Shown: in pieces, positions 18,469-25,600 of the stretch
How the letters are laid out: each line of letters opens with the position of its first letter
How positions within the stretch are numbered: the first letter of the stretch is position 1
Position numbers and translations under genes: made by a program
Assembly: GCF_021390515.1 (NCBI RefSeq)
Contig: NZ_JAJUXI010000003.1
Coordinates: 310,001-374,000, forward strand
Direction of reading: 5' to 3'
Source: Dyadobacter sp. CY326
GTDB taxonomy: Bacteria > Bacteroidota > Bacteroidia > Cytophagales > Spirosomataceae
Length of the DNA stretch: 64,000 bases
The notes under the pieces: model-generated
The model's input: only the letters and a program-made list of their open reading frames with translations
Told to the model about the DNA's origin: nothing
Databases searched by the model: none

Positions 18469-18942
18469 ATGAACACTCCGGAATCAAACTTTGCTGCACT
18501 TGGCCTTAATCTTCCTCCTGCGCCAAAACCGCTTGGCGTTTACAAGCCGCTTCTAATTGTCGACAAACGCTGGGTTTACGTTTCCGGGCACGGCACTGTG
18601 CAGGACGACGGGACGCTCATTAAGGGAAGAATCGGAAAGGATATGGACGCCGATGCAGGAAAACTTGCAGCGCGTCAGGTTGGATTGACCATCTTATCAA
18701 CATTAAAAGCAAACCTGGGCAGCCTGGATCGCATTAAACGTGTAATCAAAGTTTTAGGAATGGTAAATTGCACGCCGGATTTTGAAAAACACCCTTTTAT
18801 TATCAACGGATGCAGCGAACTCTTCGCAAAAATCTGGGGTGAAGAAAACGGCATCGGCGTAAGAAGCGCCGTAGGAATGGGAAGCCTGCCAGACAACATT
18901 CCGGTGGAGATTGAAGTGATGTTTGAACTTGAAGAAAAATAA
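18469..18942 (+). CDS. RidA (YjgF/YER057c) family protein
   Basis: A 157-residue RidA-fold protein. Classical RidA hydrolyses the enamine/imine intermediates released by PLP enzymes such as serine/threonine dehydratases, protecting other PLP enzymes. Visible features are the N-terminal VYKPLLIVDKRWVYVSGHG strand region and the C-terminal GVRSAVGMGSLPDNIPVEIEVMFEL, where the Arg-Ser-Ala-Val-Gly and Pro...Glu pattern matches the longer RidA subfamily. It is about 30 residues longer than E. coli RidA, with an N-terminal extension. Its place just before a PLP-dependent D-amino-acid enzyme fits a role in clearing the reactive product. Confidence 0.9.
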   Translation: MNTPESNFAALGLNLPPAPKPLGVYKPLLIVDKRWVYVSGHGTVQDDGTLIKGRIGKDMDADAGKLAARQVGLTILSTLKANLGSLDRIKRVIKVLGMVNCTPDFEKHPFIINGCSELFAKIWGEENGIGVRSAVGMGSLPDNIPVEIEVMFELEEK

Positions 18943-18948
18943 TACACT

Positions 18949-18988
18949 CATTCAGCGCAGCGGCGCCCGCTCATTCACTCATTCAAAA
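18949..18988. repeat. Short copy of the octamer/core repeat
   Basis: In the 55 bases between the ridA-like gene and the PLP enzyme gene lies one GC core (CAGCGCAGCGGCGCCCGCTC, 18953-18972) flanked by CATTC octamers on both sides. This is a minimal copy of the family seen at 4729 and 18050. Confidence 0.85.
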
Positions 18989-18997
18989 CTTCCCCCT

Positions 18998-20107
18998 ATG
19001 TGGTTTCAACTTCGCAATCCTGAGCTTGTCATTTCTCCTTCGCTTCTGTTTTATCGTGATCGCATTGAGAATAATATCCGTGGGATGATTAAGATCGCAG
19101 GCGATGCAGATCGACTGATTCCGCACGTTAAAACGCATAAGTCTGCCGAGATTGTGAAAATGCAGCTTGCGCAAGGCATTAATAAATTCAAATGCGCCAC
19201 CATTGCGGAAGCCGAAATGCTTGCAGATTCCGGCGCGAAATGGATCTTATTGTCTTATCAAATGGTGGGGCCAAACATTCAACGGCTTTTTACGCTTCGT
19301 GAAAAGTTTGTTGATGTGACTTTTGCATCATTGGTTGACAACGAAAAATCCGCCGATCAGCTGAACGAAGCTGCGATTGCCGCGGGCGTTTCTGCAAATG
19401 TTTTCCTGGATGTCAACAATGGCATGAATCGCTCTGGGCATGTCACCGACGAAACATTATTATCCTTATATCGCTACATTTCCGCATTGCCTAATGTTTC
19501 GTTTCAAGGCGTTCACGTGTATGACGGGCATTTGCGCAATCCGGAATTTACCGACCGGAAAGCGGCTGTGGATGAGGCTTATGATAAAGTTTTACCGCTT
19601 TTTGACCTGATCAAAAATCACACGGGCGCGGAACCCATGATCATTGCGGGTGGCTCGCCGTCTCTCACTGTTCATGCCATGCGTCCCAATGTTTTTCTGA
19701 GTCCGGGCACCAATGTGCTTTGGGACTGGGGTTATGGCGACCGGTTTGACGGGCAGCCATTTGAACATGCCGCATTGGTGCTGACTCGCGTTGTTTCGAA
19801 GCCTGCCGCCGGAATCGTGACCATTGATTTGGGACACAAAGCCGTTGCTGCCGAAAATCCGATTGAAAACCGTTTCAAATTGCTGAACCTGACGAATTAC
19901 AAGTTAACCGGACAAAGCGAAGAGCACGGTGTTTTGGAAGTCAGTCAGGATGTGTGGGAATCGGTGCAGATCGGCGATGTGCTTTATGCGCTCCCCTTTC
20001 ACATATGCCCCACCGTTGCATTGCACGACTTCGCTTCTGTTATTGATGACGGGAAAGTTGCCGACGAATGGAAGATCGTCGCGCGAAACAGACGCCTGAC
20101 CATTTAA
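18998..20107 (+). CDS. D-threonine aldolase / D-serine dehydratase-like PLP enzyme
   Basis: A 369-residue fold-type III PLP enzyme (alanine-racemase-like N-terminal barrel plus DSD-type C-terminal beta domain). The PLP lysine lies in LIPHVKTHKSAEI (about residue 40). Other family signs are KCATIAEAEMLADSGA, VFLDVNNGMNRSG, GVHVYDGHLR, IIAGGSPSLTVH and, in the metal-binding C-terminal domain, EEHGVLE and HICPTVALHD (His and Cys of the Zn/Mn site). Such enzymes cleave D-threonine or deaminate D-serine. The ATG at 18998 is chosen because the open frame upstream runs only through the repeat. It forms an operon with RidA upstream and the dipeptidase 25 bases downstream. Confidence 0.9.
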   Translation: MWFQLRNPELVISPSLLFYRDRIENNIRGMIKIAGDADRLIPHVKTHKSAEIVKMQLAQGINKFKCATIAEAEMLADSGAKWILLSYQMVGPNIQRLFTLREKFVDVTFASLVDNEKSADQLNEAAIAAGVSANVFLDVNNGMNRSGHVTDETLLSLYRYISALPNVSFQGVHVYDGHLRNPEFTDRKAAVDEAYDKVLPLFDLIKNHTGAEPMIIAGGSPSLTVHAMRPNVFLSPGTNVLWDWGYGDRFDGQPFEHAALVLTRVVSKPAAGIVTIDLGHKAVAAENPIENRFKLLNLTNYKLTGQSEEHGVLEVSQDVWESVQIGDVLYALPFHICPTVALHDFASVIDDGKVADEWKIVARNRRLTI

Positions 20108-20132
20108 ATAGTAAAATCCTAAACCTTAATAA

Positions 20133-21203
20133 ATGTTTATTTTCGACGCCCATCTCGACCTTTCCATGAATGCTGTGGAATGGAACCGCGACCTGACCCA
20201 AGACTTGCACGCAATCCGGCAACGCGAGGCCAACCTGACCGATAAGCCCGACCGCGGCAAAGGCGTCGTGAGTTTTCCGGAAATGCGGAAAGGAAATATC
20301 GGAATGTGTGTTGCGACGCAGATTGCCCGCTTTGTAAAGCCAGACAGCAAAATTCCCGGGTGGCATTCCCAGGCACAAGCATGGGCGCAAACGCAGGCAC
20401 AAATTGCTTGGTATAAAGCCATGGAAGAGGTCGGCGAAATGAAGCAAATCGTCGATTTGAAAGGTTTGCACGAACACTTGGCGCTTTGGCAAAATGCCGA
20501 ATCCACAGAACATTTGCCCATCGGATATATTCTGAGCCTGGAAGGTGCGGATTCATTCATTAGTCTTAAAAACCTTGAAATCGCTTACGGATATGGGCTC
20601 CGCGCGATCGGGCCTGCACATTATGGGCCTGGCGTGTATGCATATGGGACAGATTCTGACCAGCCGCTATCGCAAAAAGGCAAGGATTTGCTTCTGGAAA
20701 TGGACAAACTGGACATGATTCTGGACGCCACGCATTTATGCGACACGGCATTTTGGGAAGCGCTTGAAATCTTCAAAGGGCCAGTTTGGGCGAGTCACAA
20801 CCTAGTCCGTAAAATCACCCCGCATAACAGGCAGTTTTCCGATGAAATGATCAAGGAACTGCTTGAAAGAAAGGCCGTTATCGGAATGGCGTTTGACGCC
20901 TGGATGATGGTGCCCGGCTGGGAGCGCGGCAAATCGACGCCGGAAAGCATGGGGTTGACCATCGCACACGTTGCCGAACACATTGATCACATTTGCCAAC
21001 TTGCCGGAAATGCGCTTCATGTAGGCATAGGCTCGGATCTGGATGGCGCTTATGGCAAAGAACAGTCGCCTATGGATTTGGACTCGATCGCAGATTTGCA
21101 GTCGATGACCGGAATTTTGGAGAAACGTGGCTATTCTGGTCACGATATCGAGCAGATTATGTGGCGAAATTGGGTTGATTTTTTGGAAAGAAGCTGGAAA
21201 TAA
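20133..21203 (+). CDS. M19 family (renal/membrane-type) dipeptidase
   Basis: A 356-residue zinc dipeptidase of peptidase family M19, an amidohydrolase-like barrel. Visible metal ligands and motifs: FDAHLDLSMNA (His-x-Asp), SLEGADSF (bridging Glu), LDATHLCDTAFWEAL and VWASHNLVRKITPHNRQFSDE (His pair and substrate Arg), and GIGSDLDGAYG. No signal peptide is visible, so it is probably cytoplasmic. M19 enzymes accept dipeptides with a C-terminal D-amino acid, which fits its position last in an apparent D-amino-acid operon. An intrinsic terminator follows. Confidence 0.92.
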   Translation: MFIFDAHLDLSMNAVEWNRDLTQDLHAIRQREANLTDKPDRGKGVVSFPEMRKGNIGMCVATQIARFVKPDSKIPGWHSQAQAWAQTQAQIAWYKAMEEVGEMKQIVDLKGLHEHLALWQNAESTEHLPIGYILSLEGADSFISLKNLEIAYGYGLRAIGPAHYGPGVYAYGTDSDQPLSQKGKDLLLEMDKLDMILDATHLCDTAFWEALEIFKGPVWASHNLVRKITPHNRQFSDEMIKELLERKAVIGMAFDAWMMVPGWERGKSTPESMGLTIAHVAEHIDHICQLAGNALHVGIGSDLDGAYGKEQSPMDLDSIADLQSMTGILEKRGYSGHDIEQIMWRNWVDFLERSWK

Positions 21204-21256
21204 AATGCTGAGAAAGAATCTAATAAAATCTTAATATTATAATAAACTGAATAAGC

Positions 21257-21299
21257 AAAAAGCTTTGCAACTTACGTCACCGTTGCAAGGCTTTTTTTG
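21257..21299 (+). terminator. Intrinsic terminator after the dipeptidase gene
   Basis: AAAAGCTTTGCAAC pairs with GTTGCAAGGCTTTT (one G-T pair) around a 10-base loop and runs into seven T. It ends the permease-to-dipeptidase operon. Confidence 0.88.
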
Positions 21300-21332
21300 T
21301 ATCATTCATTTAAGACATTTTAACATTTCTTA

Positions 21333-21364
21333 TTTGGAACAGTTATAAATTAAGAGCATATTTG
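21333..21364 (+). promoter_or_regulatory. Predicted Bacteroidota promoter of the 83-residue protein gene
   Basis: TTTG (21333-21336), 20-base spacer, CATATTTG (21357-21364; seven of eight to TAnnTTTG). It lies 69 bases before the next start codon. Confidence 0.55.
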
Positions 21365-21433
21365 AACAACAATGCGCTTGGGACTTTATGAGCCAGATCG
21401 CATTGCCAGTTATCCTTCATAATTTCCGAGACC

Positions 21434-21685
21434 ATGCGTAACACATATAAAATTTCATTTCGAACCAAAATCAAGAACAATAAATCCTTTCAGAGATTGC
21501 ACGATTGCCTCAAACAGCTCAATGTAAAGCACTGGGCTTATGACTTTCAGGATTTATTGCTGACACTGACGTCGGAATTATCCGATTTCAGCAAAATCCA
21601 GGCCGTCTTGCGTTCGGCTGGTTATGTTTGTCATTTTGTAAAATTGGAAAACCTGAGTGAGCCGAATGGATTGGCAATCAGCTGA
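21434..21685 (+). CDS. Small protein with HMA-like (ferredoxin-fold) pattern
   Basis: An 83-residue protein of unknown function. The predicted pattern strand-helix-strand-strand-helix-strand (KISFRTKI / SFQRLHDCLKQL / HWAYDF / LLLTLTSE / DFSKIQAVLRSAG / CHFVKLE) resembles heavy-metal-associated domains but lacks the CxxC metal site. A predicted promoter lies upstream, supporting that it is real. It ends exactly at the stop of the convergent DinB-fold gene. A protein with the same outline is encoded at 40432. Confidence 0.6.
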   Translation: MRNTYKISFRTKIKNNKSFQRLHDCLKQLNVKHWAYDFQDLLLTLTSELSDFSKIQAVLRSAGYVCHFVKLENLSEPNGLAIS

Positions 21686-22249
21686 TCAGAATGCTCTTTC
21701 CTTTGTCAGATTCCTTTTGGCCTGCTGCATATGACGCTCGTTATGTGCGATCAGGAATTGAAAAACATCTCCTAAATTCAACTTAATAAGCTTTGTTATC
21801 GAGGTCGGAATTTTAATTGCGTTCAGGTCTTTGGTCCGGGCCTGGCGCAATCGGGAAAGTAACTCCTCCTGCTGCCTGATAAATTCTGCCACAACCTGCT
21901 CCGCATTCAATTTTGATGCAGGAATGTGTCCTTTCATCGCCTTGTATTTCTTTTTACCCGTTTGCGGGTCCATCATGTTGGTAAAATACGCGCCGATCCA
22001 GGAGCTGGAAAATGTATTCTGAGCGCTGTCAGGAGCGACTGAAAGTTTGTTTTCAATATGCGGAAGATAAAAATCACCATAACTATTAAGGTGATCCAGA
22101 CATTGCGCAATGCTCCAACCTCCCGTCTCGGAAGGCCTGTTTAAAAACTCCCCGCTCTTGTTTTGAAAAAGCGCAATTGCGTCTGCAATGTGCGTTTCGA
22201 CTTGATCTTCAAGTCTGTATAGCAGTTCTGATTTGTTTATCGGTTTCAT
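21686..22249 (-). CDS. DinB-fold (DinB_2) family protein
   Basis: A 187-residue four-helix-bundle protein of the DinB/YfiT-like superfamily. Motifs are the WSIAQCLDHLNSYGDFYLPHIE helix with a metal His, and the C-terminal LIAHNERHMQQAKR with the other two His of the usual three-His metal site. The superfamily includes thiol-dependent transferases and damage-induced proteins; the substrate here is unknown. It is encoded 68 bases after the Crp/Fnr regulator on the same strand and probably cotranscribed with it. Confidence 0.85.
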   Translation of the reverse strand: MKPINKSELLYRLEDQVETHIADAIALFQNKSGEFLNRPSETGGWSIAQCLDHLNSYGDFYLPHIENKLSVAPDSAQNTFSSSWIGAYFTNMMDPQTGKKKYKAMKGHIPASKLNAEQVVAEFIRQQEELLSRLRQARTKDLNAIKIPTSITKLIKLNLGDVFQFLIAHNERHMQQAKRNLTKERAF

Positions 22250-22317
22250 CTTGTGTAAGTTTTGTAATGCAAAACTGCAAACGGCAGCGCATTAAAAGCT
22301 TGGTAAAAACCAACATT

Positions 22318-22929
22318 TCAAATTTTGATCTTATTCAAAAGCTTACTGAAATTCGTCGCATCGATTCCAAGGTAATTTGCAAGATATTTATGCGGAACCA
22401 ATTGCAGAATGTGCGGACTGCGGCGAAGCAGATTTCTAAACTTGTCCTCCGAAGAAAAGCATTGCACTTCAACCAGCCGCTCTAAAATCCCGGAAAGCGT
22501 CTGCGTTACACCGAGGCGCACCATTTCGCTTATTTGCGGCCTTTCAGCCATCAAAGTTTGCAATTCGCTCACCGGCGCGCGCAGAAACTCGGAAGGCGTC
22601 AGCGTTTCATAATAATATCGCGACGGCTGCCCGAGCAACAGCGAATCCACGACGCCTCCAAACGAAGGCGGATACATGAAAACCAGCGTCGCTTCACGAC
22701 CCTGGTCATCAAAATAATACACGCGCTGAATGCCTTTTATTACAAAATACAAATAACCCTCCGCCGCTCCCGCCGCAGTAATAACTTCCTTCCTGCCAGC
22801 TGAATATGGTTTCCAAATGGCGGCAAACATCGCCCAGTCCGCATCATTGAGGGGCTTAACGGCATTGATCAGCGAGCGGAGGGCTTTAATGTGGCCGGCA
22901 TCGTTGCCTATCGATAAATTCTCTTGCAC
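22318..22929 (-). CDS. Crp/Fnr family transcriptional regulator
   Basis: A 203-residue regulator. Residues about 30-140 form the cyclic-nucleotide-binding-like beta-roll (PYSAGRKEVITAAGAAEGYLYFVIKGIQRVYYFDDQGREATLVFMYPPSFGG), and the C-terminus carries a winged helix-turn-helix (LVPHKYLANYLGIDATNFSKLLNKIK). The effector is unknown; many Bacteroidota members of this short type do not bind cAMP. It lies 33 bases after the trehalose gene and upstream of a DinB-fold gene, all on one strand, so it may control that stress-related unit. Confidence 0.88.
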   Translation of the reverse strand: MQENLSIGNDAGHIKALRSLINAVKPLNDADWAMFAAIWKPYSAGRKEVITAAGAAEGYLYFVIKGIQRVYYFDDQGREATLVFMYPPSFGGVVDSLLLGQPSRYYYETLTPSEFLRAPVSELQTLMAERPQISEMVRLGVTQTLSGILERLVEVQCFSSEDKFRNLLRRSPHILQLVPHKYLANYLGIDATNFSKLLNKIKI

Positions 22930-22962
22930 CTGGCTTAAATTACAAGGAGCAGATCTGCACGG

Positions 22963-25200
22963 TCACGCCCCGATGGATGAAACCATAAATTTAAGAAAAT
23001 GAAAAACCTCTTCCTGGCTTCTGATGTGATTTCTGGCGGCGGAAAGATCATCACCTATCTTAATTGTGTAAGCGGTGTCGGGCAATGCGATGAACATATC
23101 CTCGTCCGTTGTGTCATCGCCGATGGCCAACACAAAATCATAATCTCCACTGTCTACAAAATCTCGTGCAGAAGTGCCTTTATTGAAAGCCGTTTTTTTC
23201 ACTTCAACGACTTTGCTTCCGTCAATTACTTGTAAATTCAGCTCGGGTTGAATGTAATTTTTCAATTGCCATAACAATTCCTGCGCCCGTCTTTGCGCAT
23301 ATTCTTCATCCTCGGCAGTCCGGTAATGCCAGGCCAACGAGGTTTCTTTTTCTTCAACGAATGCACCCGGTGACCTTTTGGCATAAATATCCATGATTGG
23401 ACGAATGCTTTCCTTCCAGTTTTCCTCGTAATTTTCGTTCAAAATCCATTTTTCGCTTCCTTTCGTGCGGACAAGCGCGCCGTGCTCGGCGATAATGTGC
23501 ACGGGAAGATCTTTGAAGAGGTTGTCCAGAAAATAACGATCCCGCCCGCTGATGATGATCACCGTGTCGCGCTTCGCGATTTCCAGAATCAAACTTTTAA
23601 CATCGTCCGAGACAATGGCTTTCGACGGGTCGGGCACGATGGGCGCGAGCGTTCCGTCATAATCAAAGAACAGGATCCGGTTGGTCGCGTTTTCGTAGGC
23701 TTGCCGGATTCCATCGATTCCCGTATTTGTTAAAAACACCTGTCTGAGGCGATCATGTTCTTGTTCCAGCATGGTCATTTGCGTAAAAAAGTCATTGGTC
23801 CACGCGAAAACATCATACTCACGGATACGCTCGCGCATCGCATCCATTCTCTTGGTTTGTTCTTCTTCCGGCATTTCAAACGCCTTCTTAATTGCATCTG
23901 CAATGTCTTGAATATCAAGCGGGTTGATAATAAGCGCTTCGCCAAGTTCGGCTGCGGCGCCAGCCATTTCGCTCAATATCAAAACGCCTTTCCGATCTTT
24001 CCGGCTCGCCACATATTCTTTGCAAACAAGGTTCATGCCGTCCCTAACCGGCGTAATCAGCGCAACGTCGCTGGCGGTGTACATGCCAACCAGTTCGTGG
24101 TAAGACATGGAGCGATATTGATAAATGATCGGCTGCCAGTAAATGTTGCCAAAATCCGCATTAATCCTGCCAACCGCCTGGTCAATCTCGGATTTCATCT
24201 GCTGATATTGCTCAATCGTGTCGCGGGATGGAACCACAACCATTACGAAGGAAACTTTTCCATGCCACTCGGGATAACGTTCCAAGAACCGCTGAAAGCC
24301 TCGCAACCGGTGGATAATGCCTTTGGAATAATCTAGCCTGTCGACCGAAAAAATGATTTTTTCTTTCAACGAATGCCTTGCCTCGGCCCGCGCTGCCTCC
24401 ACTTCGGGTGCATAGTAAGCTTCATTAAACATTTTGAAATCAATGCTGATCGGAAACGAATCGACTTTCACGATCCGATTGCTCATATTAATGTAATGCA
24501 GCTTGTTCCCGTGCCCCGACACAAGTTGTGCGGCTTTGAGGAAATATTCAACATAATCATTGGTGTGAAATCCAACAACGTCGGCACCAAGAATGCCATC
24601 AATGATGGCCTTCCGCCAGGCAACGGGCAGCAAACGAAACAGCTCAAATGAAGGAAACGGAATGTGAAAGAAGAATCCGATCTTATTTTCAGCATGCTGT
24701 TCCCGGATCATTTGCGGCAACAGCATAAGTTGGTAATCCTGCACCCAAACTACATCTCCCGGCTGAATGATCTCATTTATTTTATCAAAAAACAAGCGGT
24801 TGGCGACCTGGTAAGCCTCAAAATAATCGTCCTCAAACCTTGCTAGCGATGGAAAATAATGACACAATGGCCAAATGAGATTGTTGCAAAAACCTTCGTA
24901 ATAGTTTTCATTCACATCTTCGGGAATGAAAACCGGGTGTGCCTCAAAATCGTCATTTTCAAGCGTTTGTCCTTCCAGCTCCTCGCGTGTATTTTCAGAG
25001 AAACCAACCCATTGAATCTTCTGGGAGGACGAAAACGCTGATCCGGGCTGCTCTTTTACGAGTGAAAGCACAGCCGAAACGAGCCCTCCCGAATTCTGAA
25101 ACAATTGCACCTCGTCGTTTTCCTTGACAATTTTGAAGGGTAAGCGGTAGGCTACAATGATTAATCTGCCCGAATCCTTGTTATGTTTTGAATTTTCCAT
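22963..25200 (-). CDS. Fused trehalose-6-phosphate synthase / trehalose-6-phosphate phosphatase
   Basis: A 745-residue bifunctional enzyme making trehalose from UDP-glucose and glucose-6-phosphate in the cytoplasm. Residues about 12-490 are the GT20 synthase (WVGFSENTREE, VWVQDYQLMLLPQMIRE, FFFHIPFPSFELFRLLP, SVDRLDYSKGIIHRLRGF, LITPVRDGMNLVCKEYVASR). From about residue 505, the HAD phosphatase begins with RILFFDYDGTLAPI (nucleophile Asp) and continues to LAIGDDTTDEDMF. Both active-site sets are intact. Trehalose is a stress protectant, and the divergent TPR-LuxR regulator and downstream Crp-family regulator are possible controllers. The frame starts at ATG 25200. Confidence 0.96.
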   Translation of the reverse strand: MENSKHNKDSGRLIIVAYRLPFKIVKENDEVQLFQNSGGLVSAVLSLVKEQPGSAFSSSQKIQWVGFSENTREELEGQTLENDDFEAHPVFIPEDVNENYYEGFCNNLIWPLCHYFPSLARFEDDYFEAYQVANRLFFDKINEIIQPGDVVWVQDYQLMLLPQMIREQHAENKIGFFFHIPFPSFELFRLLPVAWRKAIIDGILGADVVGFHTNDYVEYFLKAAQLVSGHGNKLHYINMSNRIVKVDSFPISIDFKMFNEAYYAPEVEAARAEARHSLKEKIIFSVDRLDYSKGIIHRLRGFQRFLERYPEWHGKVSFVMVVVPSRDTIEQYQQMKSEIDQAVGRINADFGNIYWQPIIYQYRSMSYHELVGMYTASDVALITPVRDGMNLVCKEYVASRKDRKGVLILSEMAGAAAELGEALIINPLDIQDIADAIKKAFEMPEEEQTKRMDAMRERIREYDVFAWTNDFFTQMTMLEQEHDRLRQVFLTNTGIDGIRQAYENATNRILFFDYDGTLAPIVPDPSKAIVSDDVKSLILEIAKRDTVIIISGRDRYFLDNLFKDLPVHIIAEHGALVRTKGSEKWILNENYEENWKESIRPIMDIYAKRSPGAFVEEKETSLAWHYRTAEDEEYAQRRAQELLWQLKNYIQPELNLQVIDGSKVVEVKKTAFNKGTSARDFVDSGDYDFVLAIGDDTTDEDMFIALPDTAYTIKIGDDLSAARNHIRSQEEVFHFLKFMVSSIGA

Positions 25201-25342
25201 AAAGCCTTAAAAAGTTAAAAAATCAATGCCCGAAATCTGCGTAGAGCATCGAAAACGAAAAATTTGATGTCGTCAGGATTTATATTAGCTTAGCGTCTGC
25301 AACCTCTTTCATCATTTTATAGGAACCGATTCGTCGAGGCCC

Positions 25343-25360
25343 CAGCCGATTTTTCGGCTG
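25343..25360. other. Short hairpin in the trehalose gene upstream region
   Basis: A 7-bp perfect stem CAGCCGA/TCGGCTG with a TTTT loop, about 145 bases before the trehalose gene start. There is no U tract on either strand; it may be a leader structure of the minus-strand transcript. Confidence 0.4.
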
Positions 25361-25421
25361 ATGGCAAGCAAATTCAATTTGCTGTTTTCCATAAACTAAT
25401 GTGATGAATGAACACAAATAC

Positions 25422-25435
25422 AGGCATTAATGCCT
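25422..25435. promoter_or_regulatory. Perfect 14-bp palindrome AGGCATTAATGCCT
   Basis: A perfect dyad in the space between the divergent trehalose and TPR-LuxR genes. It is a candidate binding site for a dimeric regulator; no other copy was noticed in the window. Confidence 0.45.
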
Positions 25436-25504
25436 TAGATTAGTCACTGACTACAATTGTGTACTCGCAGATTAATACTGTGCCACTCTTTGTTGTGGGT
25501 TGCG

Positions 25505-25533
25505 GGCGGTCGTCAATGGCCGCCACTTTTTTT
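25505..25533 (+). terminator. Orphan intrinsic terminator upstream of the TPR-LuxR gene
   Basis: An 8-bp stem (25505-25512 with 25517-25524, two G-T pairs), loop TCAA, then AC and seven T. No plus-strand protein gene precedes it: the region back to 25200 belongs to the upstream zone of the minus-strand trehalose gene. It may end a small RNA or act as a leader terminator of the gene at 25601. Confidence 0.75.
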
Positions 25534-25549
25534 GCCTGAATTTACTTGT

Positions 25550-25561
25550 ATAGCATGCTAT
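25550..25561. promoter_or_regulatory. Perfect 12-bp palindrome ATAGCATGCTAT
   Basis: A second dyad, 40 bases before the start of the TPR-LuxR gene and just beyond the orphan terminator. It is a candidate operator, possibly for autoregulation. Confidence 0.4.
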
Positions 25562-25600
25562 GCTTGCCCTGACCCATAATCGGCTAACTCGAAAACTTAC

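Noticed and set aside
4729..18988. Repeat arrays as a CRISPR array
   Set aside because: The repeat unit is 8 bases with no unique spacers of constant length, and no cas genes are nearby.
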